Positions 12,009-21,967 of a DNA stretch of 64,000 bases are shown in pieces; position 1 is the stretch's first letter, and every line of letters starts with the position of its first letter. A program made the translations under genes and the position numbers. Where the stretch lies: positions 14,686,986-14,750,985 of the forward strand of contig CM025852.1 in assembly GCA_003952965.2 (NCBI GenBank), written 5' to 3'. Source of the stretch: Morella rubra (lineage: Eukaryota; Streptophyta; Magnoliopsida; Fagales; Myricaceae). A model generated the notes under the pieces. The model was not told the origin of the DNA. It worked only from the letters and a program-made list of their open reading frames with translations, and searched no databases.

Positions 12009-12364
12009 TGTAAGAAATGGTGAAATAGAGTTTCGGCATTAGAGCAGTGAAAGAAGAAGCAGAGTAATGGGAGAATTTGTCGTCATTCTCATAGAAATGA
12101 ATAAAGATTCAATATATACATTTACCAAAGAATAGAAAGAAAGAGGAAAGCGCCGAAAAGCAAAAAGAACATTCTAGAATCGTAACAAACTCTACCAGTT
12201 CAGCACAGTACAATGAGCAACGTAGCAGAGAGAGAAAAAAGGCAACAAAAAGGTGGCCAAACAACCGAATATTCTAGAATTCTATAGGTGATGTTGGCCA
12301 GTGTCGTCGACCTTTGCTGAAGCTGAATGACCAGCGGGAACGACATCACTCATCTCTTGTAATA
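12009..12364 (-). repeat. Copia 5' LTR
   Basis: Partner of 7127..7489; would have held the element promoter. Followed on the plus strand by the CTAGC flank at 12365-12369. Confidence 0.9.
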
Positions 12365-12892
12365 CTAGCTGTTCTTGATTAATTTCAATATAGCAAGTCT
12401 GCAACCATTGGAAGCCAACGGGCCGGACCCCCAGTTGTCAAGTTGTATGAGCCGGTCATGGTCAGGGGTTTCTGGCCACATACTAATGGGGCAAGTTCTA
12501 ATGATCCTTGGTTGAAAACTGCAAAGCAATTATCGACGAATCTTTCTGAAAAAGAAAAAGAAAAAAGGTGATACTGATACACGAATCACGATGGTGTGTT
12601 TGTGGCTAGGTTGTTGTGGTCCTGTTCAGTAATGATTTGGAGCACTGAATTGTGGTATCTGTAACGGCTGTTCATTGTGCATTTGCTGTGCACATTGCCA
12701 TACGTTGTTGATGCACCGGAAAGATCCAAAGAATTTCGAAGACAGAATATGGAAGCTCTGAATTAGGACCAATTAGTATTTGTTCAAAGTTGAGAAGCAT
12801 TATCTCTCAACCAAAGGCGAAGACTTTTCTTCACTACAAGCCAATTGTCAAATTGTGTTTAGTCAAGAATCCCGGCAGAAGAAAAAGTTTTA
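12365..12892. other. Intergenic DNA with duplicated upstream-type sequence
   Basis: About 12590-12715 resembles 6605-6730, and about 12780-12840 (AAAGTTGAGAAGCATTATCT...) resembles 14635-14690 upstream of the ZRK gene. It therefore looks like the flank of a second, lost copy. A 65-codon minus ORF at 12385-12582 matches no family I know and is not called. Confidence 0.4.
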
Positions 12893-13087
12893 GGGGGTGT
12901 TTGTTTACCGAAATTTTGGGGAATATTCCCAAAATTTTGAGAATCTTTTGATTGTTGAAGTTTATTGGGGTTTGTGAAAAGTGTGAAGTGTATGTGTAAA
13001 AGTGTGAAATTTATTGGAGTTTGTGAAATGTGTTTGGTGTGGTGAAAATTTTATACTCCCAAAAAATTGGGCAAACAAACACCCCCC
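12893..13087. mobile_element. Small Harbinger/Tourist-like MITE
   Basis: Ends are inverted repeats: GGGGGTGTTTGTTTACC on the left and the complement of GGGCAAACAAACACCCCCC on the right. It is 195 bp, AT-rich inside, with repeated GTGTGAA / TTTATTGG(A/G)GTTTGTGAA segments. It is flanked by TTA and TAA; a clear target duplication is not seen, so the superfamily assignment is tentative. Confidence 0.7.
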
Positions 13088-13244
13088 TAATTTTCTCAGC
13101 CTCTCTTTCTGTTTTCTTATTGTGCCTCTAGAAAGTGAAGGGCCTGTGAGAAAATAAGTATTTCAAGCGAGAAATTTGACAGAATTGCCGTGCATATAAC
13201 TAACATTGGCCGAAATAGAATTGATTTAACTACTGAGAAAATGT

Positions 13245-14363
13245 TCAGCAAACGGATCTCCCAATCCTCCGGAGTTCTTTTGTAACATCCATCATAGTTG
13301 GCCTTGTCTCTGGATCCTTATCCACGCATATGAAAGCAAGTTGCAGCACAGCTTGCAGTTGTTGCTCATCTGCTCCTCTTTCGCCTTCCAAGATTGCAGG
13401 ATCCACAAACTGATTTATTTCACTTCGTTCTCTTACATAGTTTATCAAGTTAGGTGCCTTAGGTCCATCCGAAGTTCCTCTAAGGCAAGCACGTTGGCCA
13501 GTTAAAAGGACTAGCAGAAGCATACCAAAACTGTAGACATCGGTTTTCTCCGTTATGCAGCCCGTATCACAATAGGTGGGGCATGCGTACCCGATTGTCC
13601 CCCACACTGCATCATCTTTTACCTGAGTTTCACCCTCCGGGATTAATATGGACGTGGAAAATCCAGACAATTTGGGAATATCATGTTGGTCGAAGAAGAT
13701 ATTATCAGCATGTATATCCCTGTGGATGATGGGTCTGGAGAAGCCAGTGTGGAGATACGTAATTGCATGAGCAATGTCTCGTGCAACCTTTAACCTGCTC
13801 CGCCATGCCATGGATTCACGTTGTCGGGGAGCTCCGTCTCTATCAAATGCATAAATTCGTTCGGCAAGAGTTCCATTCTCAACGGATTCAAACACTAAAG
13901 TTGGCAATCGAGTCTTGAGGCAGCACCCAACTAGCTTCAGAACATTTTTGTGAGCACTCGCCTTTGCCGAGATAGCTAAATCGGTGATGGGCAACTCCGA
14001 CAAAGTTGGATCCATAAAAGTCTTAATTGAAATGGTTCGGCCTTCAAAAGAACCTTCGTAAAGCTCATAATAACAGCCGTACTCTTGAAAACTACCGTAA
14101 TCTAGAAGATGACGTTGTTCATAGTTATTGGTTGCCCACCTAAGCTCGTCATAGGAGAAGGTACGGATGGGAATAGGCTTTCCATTACAAGAGGCAATTA
14201 GCGCCTCCAGCACGCGGCTTCCATTCTCTAGAAAGGATTTCTCTCTTTCTCTCTCTTCACCCATTCTTGACCAAAGATCTCTACACGAGGCAAGCAGCTT
14301 CTTCACTCCCATGTTTCCCTTCGTTAGAGACGCTCTCTGATCTATTTTTATTTTTCCCGACAC
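13245..14363 (-). CDS. ZED1-related (ZRK) receptor-like cytoplasmic pseudokinase
   Basis: A single intronless ORF of 372 residues with no signal peptide or membrane segment. Residues 41-76 (KSFLENGSRVLEALIASCNG, then PIRTFSYDEL) are the ZRK N-terminal signature. The ATP lysine is kept (ISIK, K114) but the glycine loop is degenerate. The catalytic loop is HRDIHADN (214-221), with His replacing the usual Lys, and DFG is SGF (233-235), losing the metal-binding Asp. The APE region reads CPT. It is therefore predicted to be catalytically weak or dead. Known ZRKs act as adaptors that bind the NLR ZAR1 and sense modified RLCKs in bacterial immunity; that role is inferred from family only. M1 is used; M18 is an alternative start. 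Duplicated flanks nearby suggest a formerly larger cluster. Confidence 0.9.
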   Translation of the reverse strand: MSGKIKIDQRASLTKGNMGVKKLLASCRDLWSRMGEEREREKSFLENGSRVLEALIASCNGKPIPIRTFSYDELRWATNNYEQRHLLDYGSFQEYGCYYELYEGSFEGRTISIKTFMDPTLSELPITDLAISAKASAHKNVLKLVGCCLKTRLPTLVFESVENGTLAERIYAFDRDGAPRQRESMAWRSRLKVARDIAHAITYLHTGFSRPIIHRDIHADNIFFDQHDIPKLSGFSTSILIPEGETQVKDDAVWGTIGYACPTYCDTGCITEKTDVYSFGMLLLVLLTGQRACLRGTSDGPKAPNLINYVRERSEINQFVDPAILEGERGADEQQLQAVLQLAFICVDKDPETRPTMMDVTKELRRIGRSVC

Positions 14364-14419
14364 TTTTAACGGACGAACTCTATGATCAATACATTATGCC
14401 CCCTTTAATCTTTTTCTTT

Positions 14420-14545
14420 CCCTTTCCCCTACCTTCCACGAAAGTAGCCAGAGGAAAGTTCAGCAGAGAGTAAGCATCTTTTCATCCCTTTCCCCTACCT
14501 TCCACGAAAGCAGCTAGAGGGAAGTCTAGGAGAGAGTAAGCATAT
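14420..14545. repeat. 66-bp tandem duplication upstream of ZRK
   Basis: CCCTTTCCCCTACCTTCCAC occurs at 14420 and 14486, and each copy continues through GAAAG(T/C)AGC(C/T)AGAGG to GAGAGTAAGCAT. It lies 57 bp upstream of the ZRK start codon, in the likely 5' UTR or promoter. Confidence 0.9.
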
Positions 14546-15089
14546 TCGCTTTCTAGATGGCCCCCAAATTACAAGAAGCTTCCCCAACGTGTTATGAAAG
14601 TTGGACGAACATGACAATGATGGACCAAGCGTTCTTTCAAAGTTGAGTAGCATTATCTTTCAACTAAAGGCCATGCTCTCTCTTCTATTTCTTCTTCCTC
14701 ATTGGATCAGTTCCCATCATTCTACCTGCCACGAAGTTAAGAGTAAATTTAACAGGCTTACTTGACACATGCCCATCGAACTTATAAGTGAACTCTATGC
14801 TCACAGTGAAAAATTGACATTCCAACTAATTAACTTTAATTTCAACAAAAACAAAAATTGGAAAGGATTCTAACCCAACAAAGGAGATCCTATTAGAGTG
14901 AATTTTTACTGAATAAACGCACTAATTCATGTAAGCCATCTCTAATATTTCCTACTTAAATGAATTTTAACGATAATAATTTATACTAGTAAAATGAGGG
15001 ACTTCTGTTGTACCCTGCCTTTGTACAAAATATCTTTTTAATGAGTCCCATGTTGTCGCTATATTTGCATATTAATAGTAGTACTGACG
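14546..15089. other. ZRK upstream region and repeat-like flank
   Basis: 14560-14700 is the ZRK promoter-side sequence with partial copies at 6545-6600 and 12780-12840. About 14715-14960 is a diverged relative of 48935-49205 (shared AT(C)ATTCTA..TGCCACGAAGTTA, AACAGG..., CATCTCTAATATTTCCT), and thus of the mirrored 45335-45605. No gene seen. Confidence 0.45.
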
Positions 15090-15215
15090 CTGCCTTCCCC
15101 AGCTACGACAGCTGTTCATGCCGTGGAGCTTGCTCTTTCCAAGCAGTGGTCTCATGTGATCTTTGAGTCTGATTCTGAGCTCCTTTCCTCGGATGTTTCT
15201 CAAATAACAGTACAA
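15090..15215 (+). pseudogene. RNase H-like (RVT_3) fragment
   Basis: An open stretch reads TTAVHAVELALSKQWSHVIF then ESDSELL. This resembles the AELLA..EGL..A...G...V.VESDS motif of plant RNase H-like (RVT_3) domains found in LINE-derived sequences. There is no proper start, the catalytic N-terminal Asp region is missing, and similarity ends after about 40 residues. It is read as a relic, not a gene. Confidence 0.45.
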
Positions 15216-15369
15216 TTCTCACAAAAAACACATTCTATATATGGATTTGTTCTCAATATTTATGTCCTGTGTTTAGCAGTGAAGTCAAATATTGTGAGCA
15301 AAATGGTAAAAGAGTAATTCATTTTGAACTCATGAAACATTTAGGGTGATAAAAGGTATGCAGTTTTTA

Positions 15370-15955
15370 GTTTTGGGGAGCTTTCATATCATCCTATTTT
15401 TTCTCTGTACTTTTTTTCTCTCACCTATTGGTGCTTTCTTAATGTTCCTTTTCGGTTGCTGTACAAATCTCAATGCTGGAATTTAAAATCCTACCATCTC
15501 AAGAAAGAGTTTTCTAAGTAGTAGCTAGCGCAAGTATAATTATGAGAACTCTCCAAGTAAAAACTGTCATATGGATAAGATAAACATCTTGGGTCAAAAT
15601 CCCAACAGGTTATATATATATGCCATAACTAGATATAGGCATGCAGCATGTTAAACAAAAGAGACCATCATCTTTTACAGAGAGAGCTCAAGTTATGTTA
15701 ACAAATACAAAACCTAAGGAATGTCAGGCGCAAAATAGAGTAAATATTGTACCAGGAGTAGCTAGCCGTATAGGAAAGTTCGTTTGTTTTGCCTCCTGAA
15801 GTTGCCCGTGAAGCATTGCTCAGACCTTTACTCCGATGGATGAAATGCAGTTTTGCTGTCCCAGTACAACTGATCAAAGCTCCCTCAACCTATTTGAAGG
15901 AAACAAGCTCCTGTCAAAGTCAATTCAACTCACTTCTACAAGCCCAGGAACGATA
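15370..15955. repeat. Block B' (copy of 5500-6060)
   Basis: Ordered similarity to block B as listed there. The 97-codon ORF at 15836-16129 begins inside it and is not conserved in the other copy. Confidence 0.65.
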
Positions 15956-16724
15956 AACATGGAAAAAAAGACTACCACATATTATGTACACTTTTGGGAA
16001 AGAGTTATCGTTGCCACATCAAATTATGCAGTGCGCGGCTCCACAGCATGGAGTACAGCCTGCACTAATAATTGGTTATCCAACCCTCCCTGGTTAGATA
16101 CTCGTGTTTCACGTTTGGAGTCGTTTTGATGTTATAAGAAAAGTTATTTTAAGCTCTCCGATTACTAAAGCGACTAGGGTTTCAATATCACATTTGACAC
16201 ATTGAGTTCAAAAACTGTCAAATTTCATCATTTTACGCTCCTTAAAAAAGATCCAACCATCAAACTCGTGCCACGTGTGTTGTAAATTAGCCATATGGTA
16301 CGGTTTTGACCGTCAGATTTTATTTCATGCCGTAATTTGATTAATTGTGAAAGTTGAAAGGCTCAATTGTCAAAATTGGTAGTTTAGACCCTTATTTAAA
16401 TTGCATTAATAGTTAAAGGTTCAAAGTGACTTTTCCCTAAAAAGAATTTGCGATATGTTTTTTTATTAATTTAATATTTTTATTATTTTCCCCTGATAGT
16501 AATTGTGAATGTAATTTAAATTATTTAATAATAATAGGCTTATTACTTTATTGGTCTTGGTAATTGGTATTTTGAAATTTCTAACTCGTATTTTTCTTCT
16601 TAAAATAGCTCATGTATAACATTATTATGTTAATGCAATCCTTTACATCAACTGGTACCTCTATCTTTGCATCAGGCTGCATTTTTGGTCATGAAGGTTT
16701 CTTGTGTATCAGATATATATTTGG
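15956..16724. other. Intergenic DNA, nothing recognised
   Basis: AT-rich noncoding sequence; about 16150-16430 has the look of a diffuse repeat remnant (CACATTTGACACATTGAGTT...AAACTGTCAA) but no termini are visible. Confidence 0.4.
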
Positions 16725-17345
16725 GCAAATTACAATAATCCCCACAACTATTACCATTTTCTCACTTACCCCCCTAAACTATAACTCGTTGCAACTCACC
16801 CCTCTAAACTATGTTTTTGTTGTGGTTCCATCCCCCAACCGATTTCGGGCGTCAATTTGAATGAAATCCATCTACGTGTGTTACAAGTCAATAAGGAAAA
16901 TTACAATAACCCGTCACAAACTATCACTGTTTTTTTCAATTACCCCCCTAAACTATCACTCGTTGCAAATTACTCCCCTAAATTATGTCTTTGTTGCAGT
17001 TCTATCCCCAACTAATTTGGGGCATCAATTTGAACTAAATCCATCCCATGTGCATTACACGTAACCCTCAACCCGTTAAAAGACTGTTTTGCCCCAATAA
17101 AATGTGAAGAAAAGAAAATGCAAGGTACTTGAAGACTTTCAATGCACATTTTGAAGCATTTGTCATTTATTTTCATATCCGATTCAATAACTTGCATTTT
17201 TATTTTCTTCACATTTTGTGGAGGCAAAACAGTCTTTTAACATAAGTTGAGAGTCGCGTGTAACACACATAAAACAAATTCGGTTCAAATTGACGCTCCT
17301 AAATCGGTTGGAGGATGGAATCCACAACAAGGACATAATTTTAGG
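16725..17345. repeat. Tandem plus inverted foldback repeat
   Basis: Two direct copies of about 185 bp (from about 16725 and 16900) share ACCCCCCTAAACTAT, ACTCGTTGCAA and TTTTTGTTG(T/C)(G/A)GTT. The second is followed by its own inverse: AAAAGACTGTTTTGCC near 17078 pairs with GGCAAAACAGTCTTTT near 17224, and AAATGTGAAGAAAAGAAAATG pairs in the same stem. The loop is centred near 17165. A diverged relative lies at 63565..63815. Confidence 0.75.
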
Positions 17346-18459
17346 AGTAATTGGTCATGAAAAAGACTAACCACCAGCAAAAGACATCTCTATGATTGAT
17401 ACTTAACGCATTAAACTTTTTTGCATGTAAGTGGGTAAACTTTATGCCGGGACAATCGCAACTCAATTGATTGCATGCAACAGAAATAGTCCTATCTAAT
17501 TAAAAGCATCACAGAAGAAAACTGATTCTCCAGAGACAGATAAAGCATGAGATATTAATTAGAATATTCCGCTCGCAGGGACAGATACATATACAAGCAA
17601 AGGTCTAACTACAGCTATACCACAAATAATTGCTATGCATCATGGAGGATTGAAACATCACATTTCCGTGTTGCTTTCACTTAGCTTACGGGGATAACAG
17701 AATTCATCGATATGGTATATAAAAGTTAATGGGAAAGATGCAAATAATTTCAGAGACAAAAGTATGGACACAATAATAAAGGGTCGGCCTAGTGAGTGGG
17801 TCAACGCTGACATGGCAAGTTAAGGGTGATTCAACAAAACAGGACATGTGGCACGACGTGATAGGCTTGACGTGGAATTGCCGTTAACGTGTTGGGACGG
17901 AAATAGACGGATGGGCTTGTTTTTTAAAAAATCAATACCTCAGGGAGTCAAATGTCTAAATCGTTACCTCATAGGCTTAATTGCAACTTTGTGATACCAC
18001 AAAGGCCCCTGGTGCAATTTCACCGATTTTGTTTATATAAAGACATGTATATACCATGACCTTGTTTTTTTCTTCTACGAGATTTAAAATCGTTAATTCA
18101 TTTAACCGAAAGGAATTCAATAGCGTATTTTTACTTGAGTAGTGCAATGTTTTATGCAAAGTCTATTTGCATTAAGGGAACTCTCTAAAATATTTTTACT
18201 TTTTTATTATTTTTATTTTCAAATTTGAGAAAGAATTTTTTTTTTTTGTGAGGCCTTCCTAACTTTTGGGGGTTTAGGCAACCACTTCTCTTGTCTATAC
18301 TCAAAGTTGACATTGATAACGTTATATTTACACGCCATTGAGAACAAATATATAATGCATATATGATATGTATGATCAAAATAATTCCTTTGTGCATAAT
18401 AAGAGTCTTAGTAGTTTAGTTAGTTAACAAGTTCTTAATTAGCACAAAAACAAATTGGC
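17346..18459. other. Intergenic DNA, repeat-like but unassigned
   Basis: About 17780-18010 has the phrase style of dispersed plant repeats (TACCTCAGGGAGTCAAATG, CGTTACCTCATAGGCTTAATT). No terminal inverted repeats or coding sequence are evident. The rest is plain AT-rich DNA. Confidence 0.35.
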
Positions 18460-18610
18460 TCTTTAGTGGCGAACTTACGAAACTAATTTTGTCACTAAAA
18501 ATACCTCTTTAGTGATAAAATTACTGTTTCATAGTTGAATAGTAAAGTATTTCGTTCGAACAAGAAAAATGCCACTCCACCAAGTATTAGTGACGAAAAT
18601 TACCAATACT
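18460..18610. mobile_element. CACTA-like remnant
   Basis: Contains alternating CTTTAGTGGCGAA, TTTTGTCACTAAAAATA, CTTTAGTGATAAAA and TTAGTGACGAAAATTA blocks, the subterminal repeat style of small CACTA derivatives. No complete termini are seen. Confidence 0.4.
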
Positions 18611-20452
18611 TGAAATATTTAATATTTAGTTTAAAGTTATATATCCCACACATGTGGTACATGTACTGAAATAGAGATTGTTTAATTTAAAAAAGATACC
18701 TAGAATTTTGAAAAATAAAATCATAAAATTGCTTTCCATTATCTAGCTAACCGGTTCCGGTGGGTTTTATTTGCAAAAATCCGAAAGTTTTACCAGTTTC
18801 CGGGTACTGGTAAAACCAATTATTTTTCTGAAAAAATACTAAACGGGGTAGTGAGAAATTAAGCCATTTGAAAGAGTCCCCCCTCTTTGTAGACCTTCTC
18901 TCACCCCACCACCCCTTTTTTTCAGAAAAAAAAAAACCGCGCAGCTTCTCCTAAATAACTTAGCCAAAGAAAAGAAAAAAAAGCGTAGCTTCTCTTAATT
19001 AGAAACTACGCCGTTTTGAAAGAGTTACCCCGCCCTCTTCGTCGGTCTTCTCCCCCGATTCCCCGCACTCCCCCTACCTTACAGTTACGCATTTCTGAAT
19101 TTCTCTCCACCTCTCCCCTCCCTCTCCAACGCACAGTGACAGCCCAGCCACCTCCAGGCTCTCCCCACGCCGGCCGCGCCTCCCTTCGCCGACCACCACA
19201 CTACCACAGCTCCTCTCCTCTTCTCCCCTCCTTCACGCGTCAATCTCTTCTCATCTCCTCTGCCACATCTCTCTCTCAAGTCTCACTTATTCATTTAGGT
19301 ATGTTGTTAAAAATAATGGGTTTGTTGATTTTAATTTATTCTATTGAAAGTATTGGGGACATATATTATTGCTTAACTTTTCCCACTTTGTTTGCGATTT
19401 TAAGGGTTTGTGGAATTTAATTTTGGGGTTCCAGTAGAAAAGAGAGAAAAGGGAAGAAAATAGAGCTGAGATTTCTACTACTCTGCTGGTAATTCTTATC
19501 AAAGCTCTTCTCTAAAGTCTGAACTTGTGCCTGAGTGACTGCTGGATTTTTTTTATCTACGTTTGATGAATTTGTGGACTTTAAAATTTGTTTGACATTG
19601 CTGTTTTTTGAATTCATTTGTACGATTTTTTGTGGACTGCTGGAATTTGTGGATTGTGGATTGCTGGAATTTGTTTGACATTGGCACATTGCTGTTTTTT
19701 GAATTCCTTTGAACATTGCTGGGATTTATGTTGCTGTTTGTAATTTGTTGAATTCATTTTGTTGGAGTTGGAGTGTAAACAATTTTTGTACCAATTGTTG
19801 TACATTTGTAAAGAATTATTTGGACTGTCCATTGGGCCAAGTGTGTAAAATGCTTTAAAAAATAGCCCAATATAAATACCGGGAACTGCCACCGCCAAGG
19901 GCAGGTTATTGCCCTTAACAGTGGTGGTGGCAGCGGTGGTCAATATTTGAAAACCGGCCCATCTGGTGGCCACAACCAGCACGGCCACCTTTGAACAGCC
20001 CTAGTGTTGAATTATTTACTCTTAAGCTTCGATGCCACGAGATGTTGTCGCATGAAATTATGTTGAGGTTTGGAGTGTGTTTGGGGAACTAAGGGTGGCC
20101 AAACCCCAATAGTGGCAATGAGGGCCGAATAACTCCCACACTTAATTCTTGAAGTAAAATTTGGCAAAATCTGCTGTGGGCAAGTTGAATCTATAATTTC
20201 GCTACCAGAACCCAATAAATTTTTCCTTTAGAAGATTATGTCGATAAGCAGTCGGCGTTCTATATCTGTTCCTCCTATTTCCCAAGTTACAATATTAAGG
20301 AACCCAACTTTTTAAATGCAAGTTAGAAGTATTGCATCTTCGAAGATAATTTGTGGTTCTTTTGGTTTATGTTTCCTGTTTTAAGTTTTTTTCACTGCTG
20401 CTACTTGTTTATGTCAGAAGAATTCTGGTGGTCCTTTGCTGCTTTATCCTCA
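18611..20452. other. uL6m 5' region: possible leader exon and leader intron
   Basis: 19016-19299 is a C/T-rich, GC-richer stretch ending ...CATTTAG followed by GTATGTTG, a good donor. A matching acceptor (TTATGTCAG) sits at about 20416, 37 bp before the uL6m start codon. This suggests a noncoding first exon and an intron of about 1.1 kb. The putative intron holds a TTG/AAT-rich stretch (19440-19830) and, at 19860-20005, a segment ending in CTTTGAACAGCCCTA, which resembles a hAT-type terminus. 18720-18840 carries a CCGGTTCCGG-type repeat. The splice model is inference. Confidence 0.4.
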
Positions 20453-20761
20453 ATGGAAGCCAAATTTTTTCGCTTTCTTAAGATTGTGGGTGTTGGGTAC
20501 AAAGCCAGAGCTGAAGCTGAAGGACGCCTCTTGTTTCTCAAATTGGGATACAGTCATGAGGTTGAACTGACTGTTCCTCCAGCTGTCCGTGTTTTCTGCT
20601 TTAAGAACAACGTAGTTTGCTGCACTGGAATAGACAAGCAAAGAGTGCACCAGTTTGCAGCTGCTGTTCGTAGCTGCAAGCCCCCTGAAGTCTACAAAGG
20701 CAAGGGTATTATGTACGTTGACGAAGTTATCAAGAAGAAGCAAGGAAAGAAATCAAAATGA
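20453..20761 (+). CDS. RPL6: Mitochondrial ribosomal protein uL6m (L6)
   Basis: 102 residues from MEAKFFRFLKIVGVGYKARA to the lysine-rich end KKKQGKKSK. This is the short nuclear-encoded plant mitochondrial L6, which keeps only the C-terminal half of bacterial L6: the core VGVGYKA, LGYSHEVE and PP(A/E)V motifs, then CTGIDKQRVHQFAA and KPPEVYKGKG. It binds 23S-type rRNA near the sarcin-ricin loop in the large subunit. Upstream in-frame ATGs exist (for example 20411), but the family starts at MEAK and the acceptor at about 20416 would remove the upstream ones. There is no obvious N-terminal presequence, as is usual for this protein. The coding sequence is intact and contained in one exon. Confidence 0.95.
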   Translation: MEAKFFRFLKIVGVGYKARAEAEGRLLFLKLGYSHEVELTVPPAVRVFCFKNNVVCCTGIDKQRVHQFAAAVRSCKPPEVYKGKGIMYVDEVIKKKQGKKSK

Positions 20762-20971
20762 TTGCAAAAAGGAAATTACCGTTGCATAATGTTTTAAACC
20801 AATTCGGGGATGGACATTCTAAGCCTCATTTGTTTCAAGATGAGTTTGGCTTCTGAGTTCGAATCAGAGAATTCTTGCAGCATTGTGCGCTTCAAACTAG
20901 TTCGTAAAGCTTTGCAATATTTTCCCCAATTTTCCCAGAATCACTTTGGAAGTTTTGCTTCACCTGGACCG

Positions 20972-21652
20972 TACTATTATTGTTATTGCTTTTATGAGAT
21001 TCCAAGACTTGTTCATCTCACTTCATGGAAGTGTGTTTCAAAATGATTGATCTTGTTGTCATCTGGGAGATTGTAGAACCAACGTCTCCTCCGTTGCTGA
21101 ACGGAAAAGTCAGGAGGGAGTGAGTTAGGAGTTCATCAAAGCTGAAGGAAGTTAAAACCGAAACATAAAGGCATCCGTGAATTGGGTTTGTGAATGTCGA
21201 TCAGAGAACAAAATTTTGGCCCATTTTTCTATATGAGAAGGTTGCCATGAGGCTACAGGAATGGCTAATGTATAGATGTTTTCAGCAACGCTAGATAGTC
21301 AAGTTCATTAAGTCGCAATCTTGCTTCAATGAGTACACAGAAAAATGTCAAATCTGAAAAGGGCCTCAAGATTGCACTTTGCATTGATGCCCTAGTGGCA
21401 TTTGGAAATCTGTCTTGTGCATTTTAAGATGGCTCTGGTAAAACGCTCATTCAACTGAAAATTGGCCGAGAGCAATTTCATTATTTCAGCCATAAAGTTA
21501 TTGTCTTGCAATGAAAACAGACTCAACTAGGCATTAGTCAAGCCCATAAATTCGAGAGGCTATGTCCTGGACCAACCAATCAAACCCCTCGAGCAGCCCC
21601 GCACCAGTATATGCACTGCAGCCAACAATCTTCCAGTGCCGGGTTCTGTCCA
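20972..21652. repeat. Direct copy of the ARL2 3' end (partner 27503-28262)
   Basis: Closely matches 27503..28262 across the ARL2 3' flank and 119 bp of its last exon, in the same orientation. The match stops abruptly at 21652, inside the exon. The partner carries one extra tandem copy of an 87-bp unit. Confidence 0.92.
21534..21652 (-). pseudogene. ARL2 exon 5 fragment
   Basis: Reads [20 protein letters not shown] and on to a TAA stop, like the last 39 codons of the intact ARL2 exon at 28137-28274. The 5' part of the exon and all other exons are missing. It sits 3' of the DAC-like gene on the same strand and has no promoter or start. Confidence 0.9.
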
Positions 21653-21967
21653 GATAGCTAGCCAAGCGAGCACTTGGAAAAGGTAACAGTAGCAATAATA
21701 ACTCCACGAACCAAGTTTGACCCTCAACCTACCCCAAGGGCCCTTTGGAACATGCTAAACCTTATAAAAAGTACTCATTTAACTATTTTGATGGCTCAAG
21801 GTTTCTTGCATGGGGAAAAACACAAAAACTTGCAATGGTAAAATCGACTTTGCAATATCATTGTGTTGTCCGTCCACAAATCCAAACAAGGCAAACATAA
21901 AAAATTCTGTGTGAACTAATACATAGAGTTGTACATCGAGCACTGTTAGAGACCACGGATGATGAAA
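21653..21967. other. 3' flank of the DAC-like gene
   Basis: The segment 21653-21830 recurs at 50300-50505 and, inverted, at 44032-44237, where it follows pseudogene exons. It is therefore part of the ancestral duplicated block; likely 3' UTR and beyond. Confidence 0.6.

Larger units (their letters stand above)
7127..12364 (-). mobile_element. Degenerate Ty1/copia LTR retrotransposon
   Basis: Two similar LTRs (7127..7489 and 12009..12364) flank a minus-strand gag-pol. Flanking pentamers are CGAGC on the left and CTAGC on the right, a target duplication with one mismatch. The domain order, read right to left, is gag, zinc knuckles, protease, integrase, reverse transcriptase, RNase H, which is the Copia order. 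Frameshifts and stops break the polyprotein in several places, so the element is not autonomous. It interrupts duplicated intergenic DNA next to the ZRK gene. Confidence 0.93.

Noticed and set aside
16725-17345. CRISPR-like array in the direct repeats
   Set aside because: Only two long diverged copies plus an inverse are present, in a plant genome; no short regular repeats with unique spacers.
20850-20880. GTTCGAATC as a tRNA B box
   Set aside because: No A box or cloverleaf can be drawn around it.
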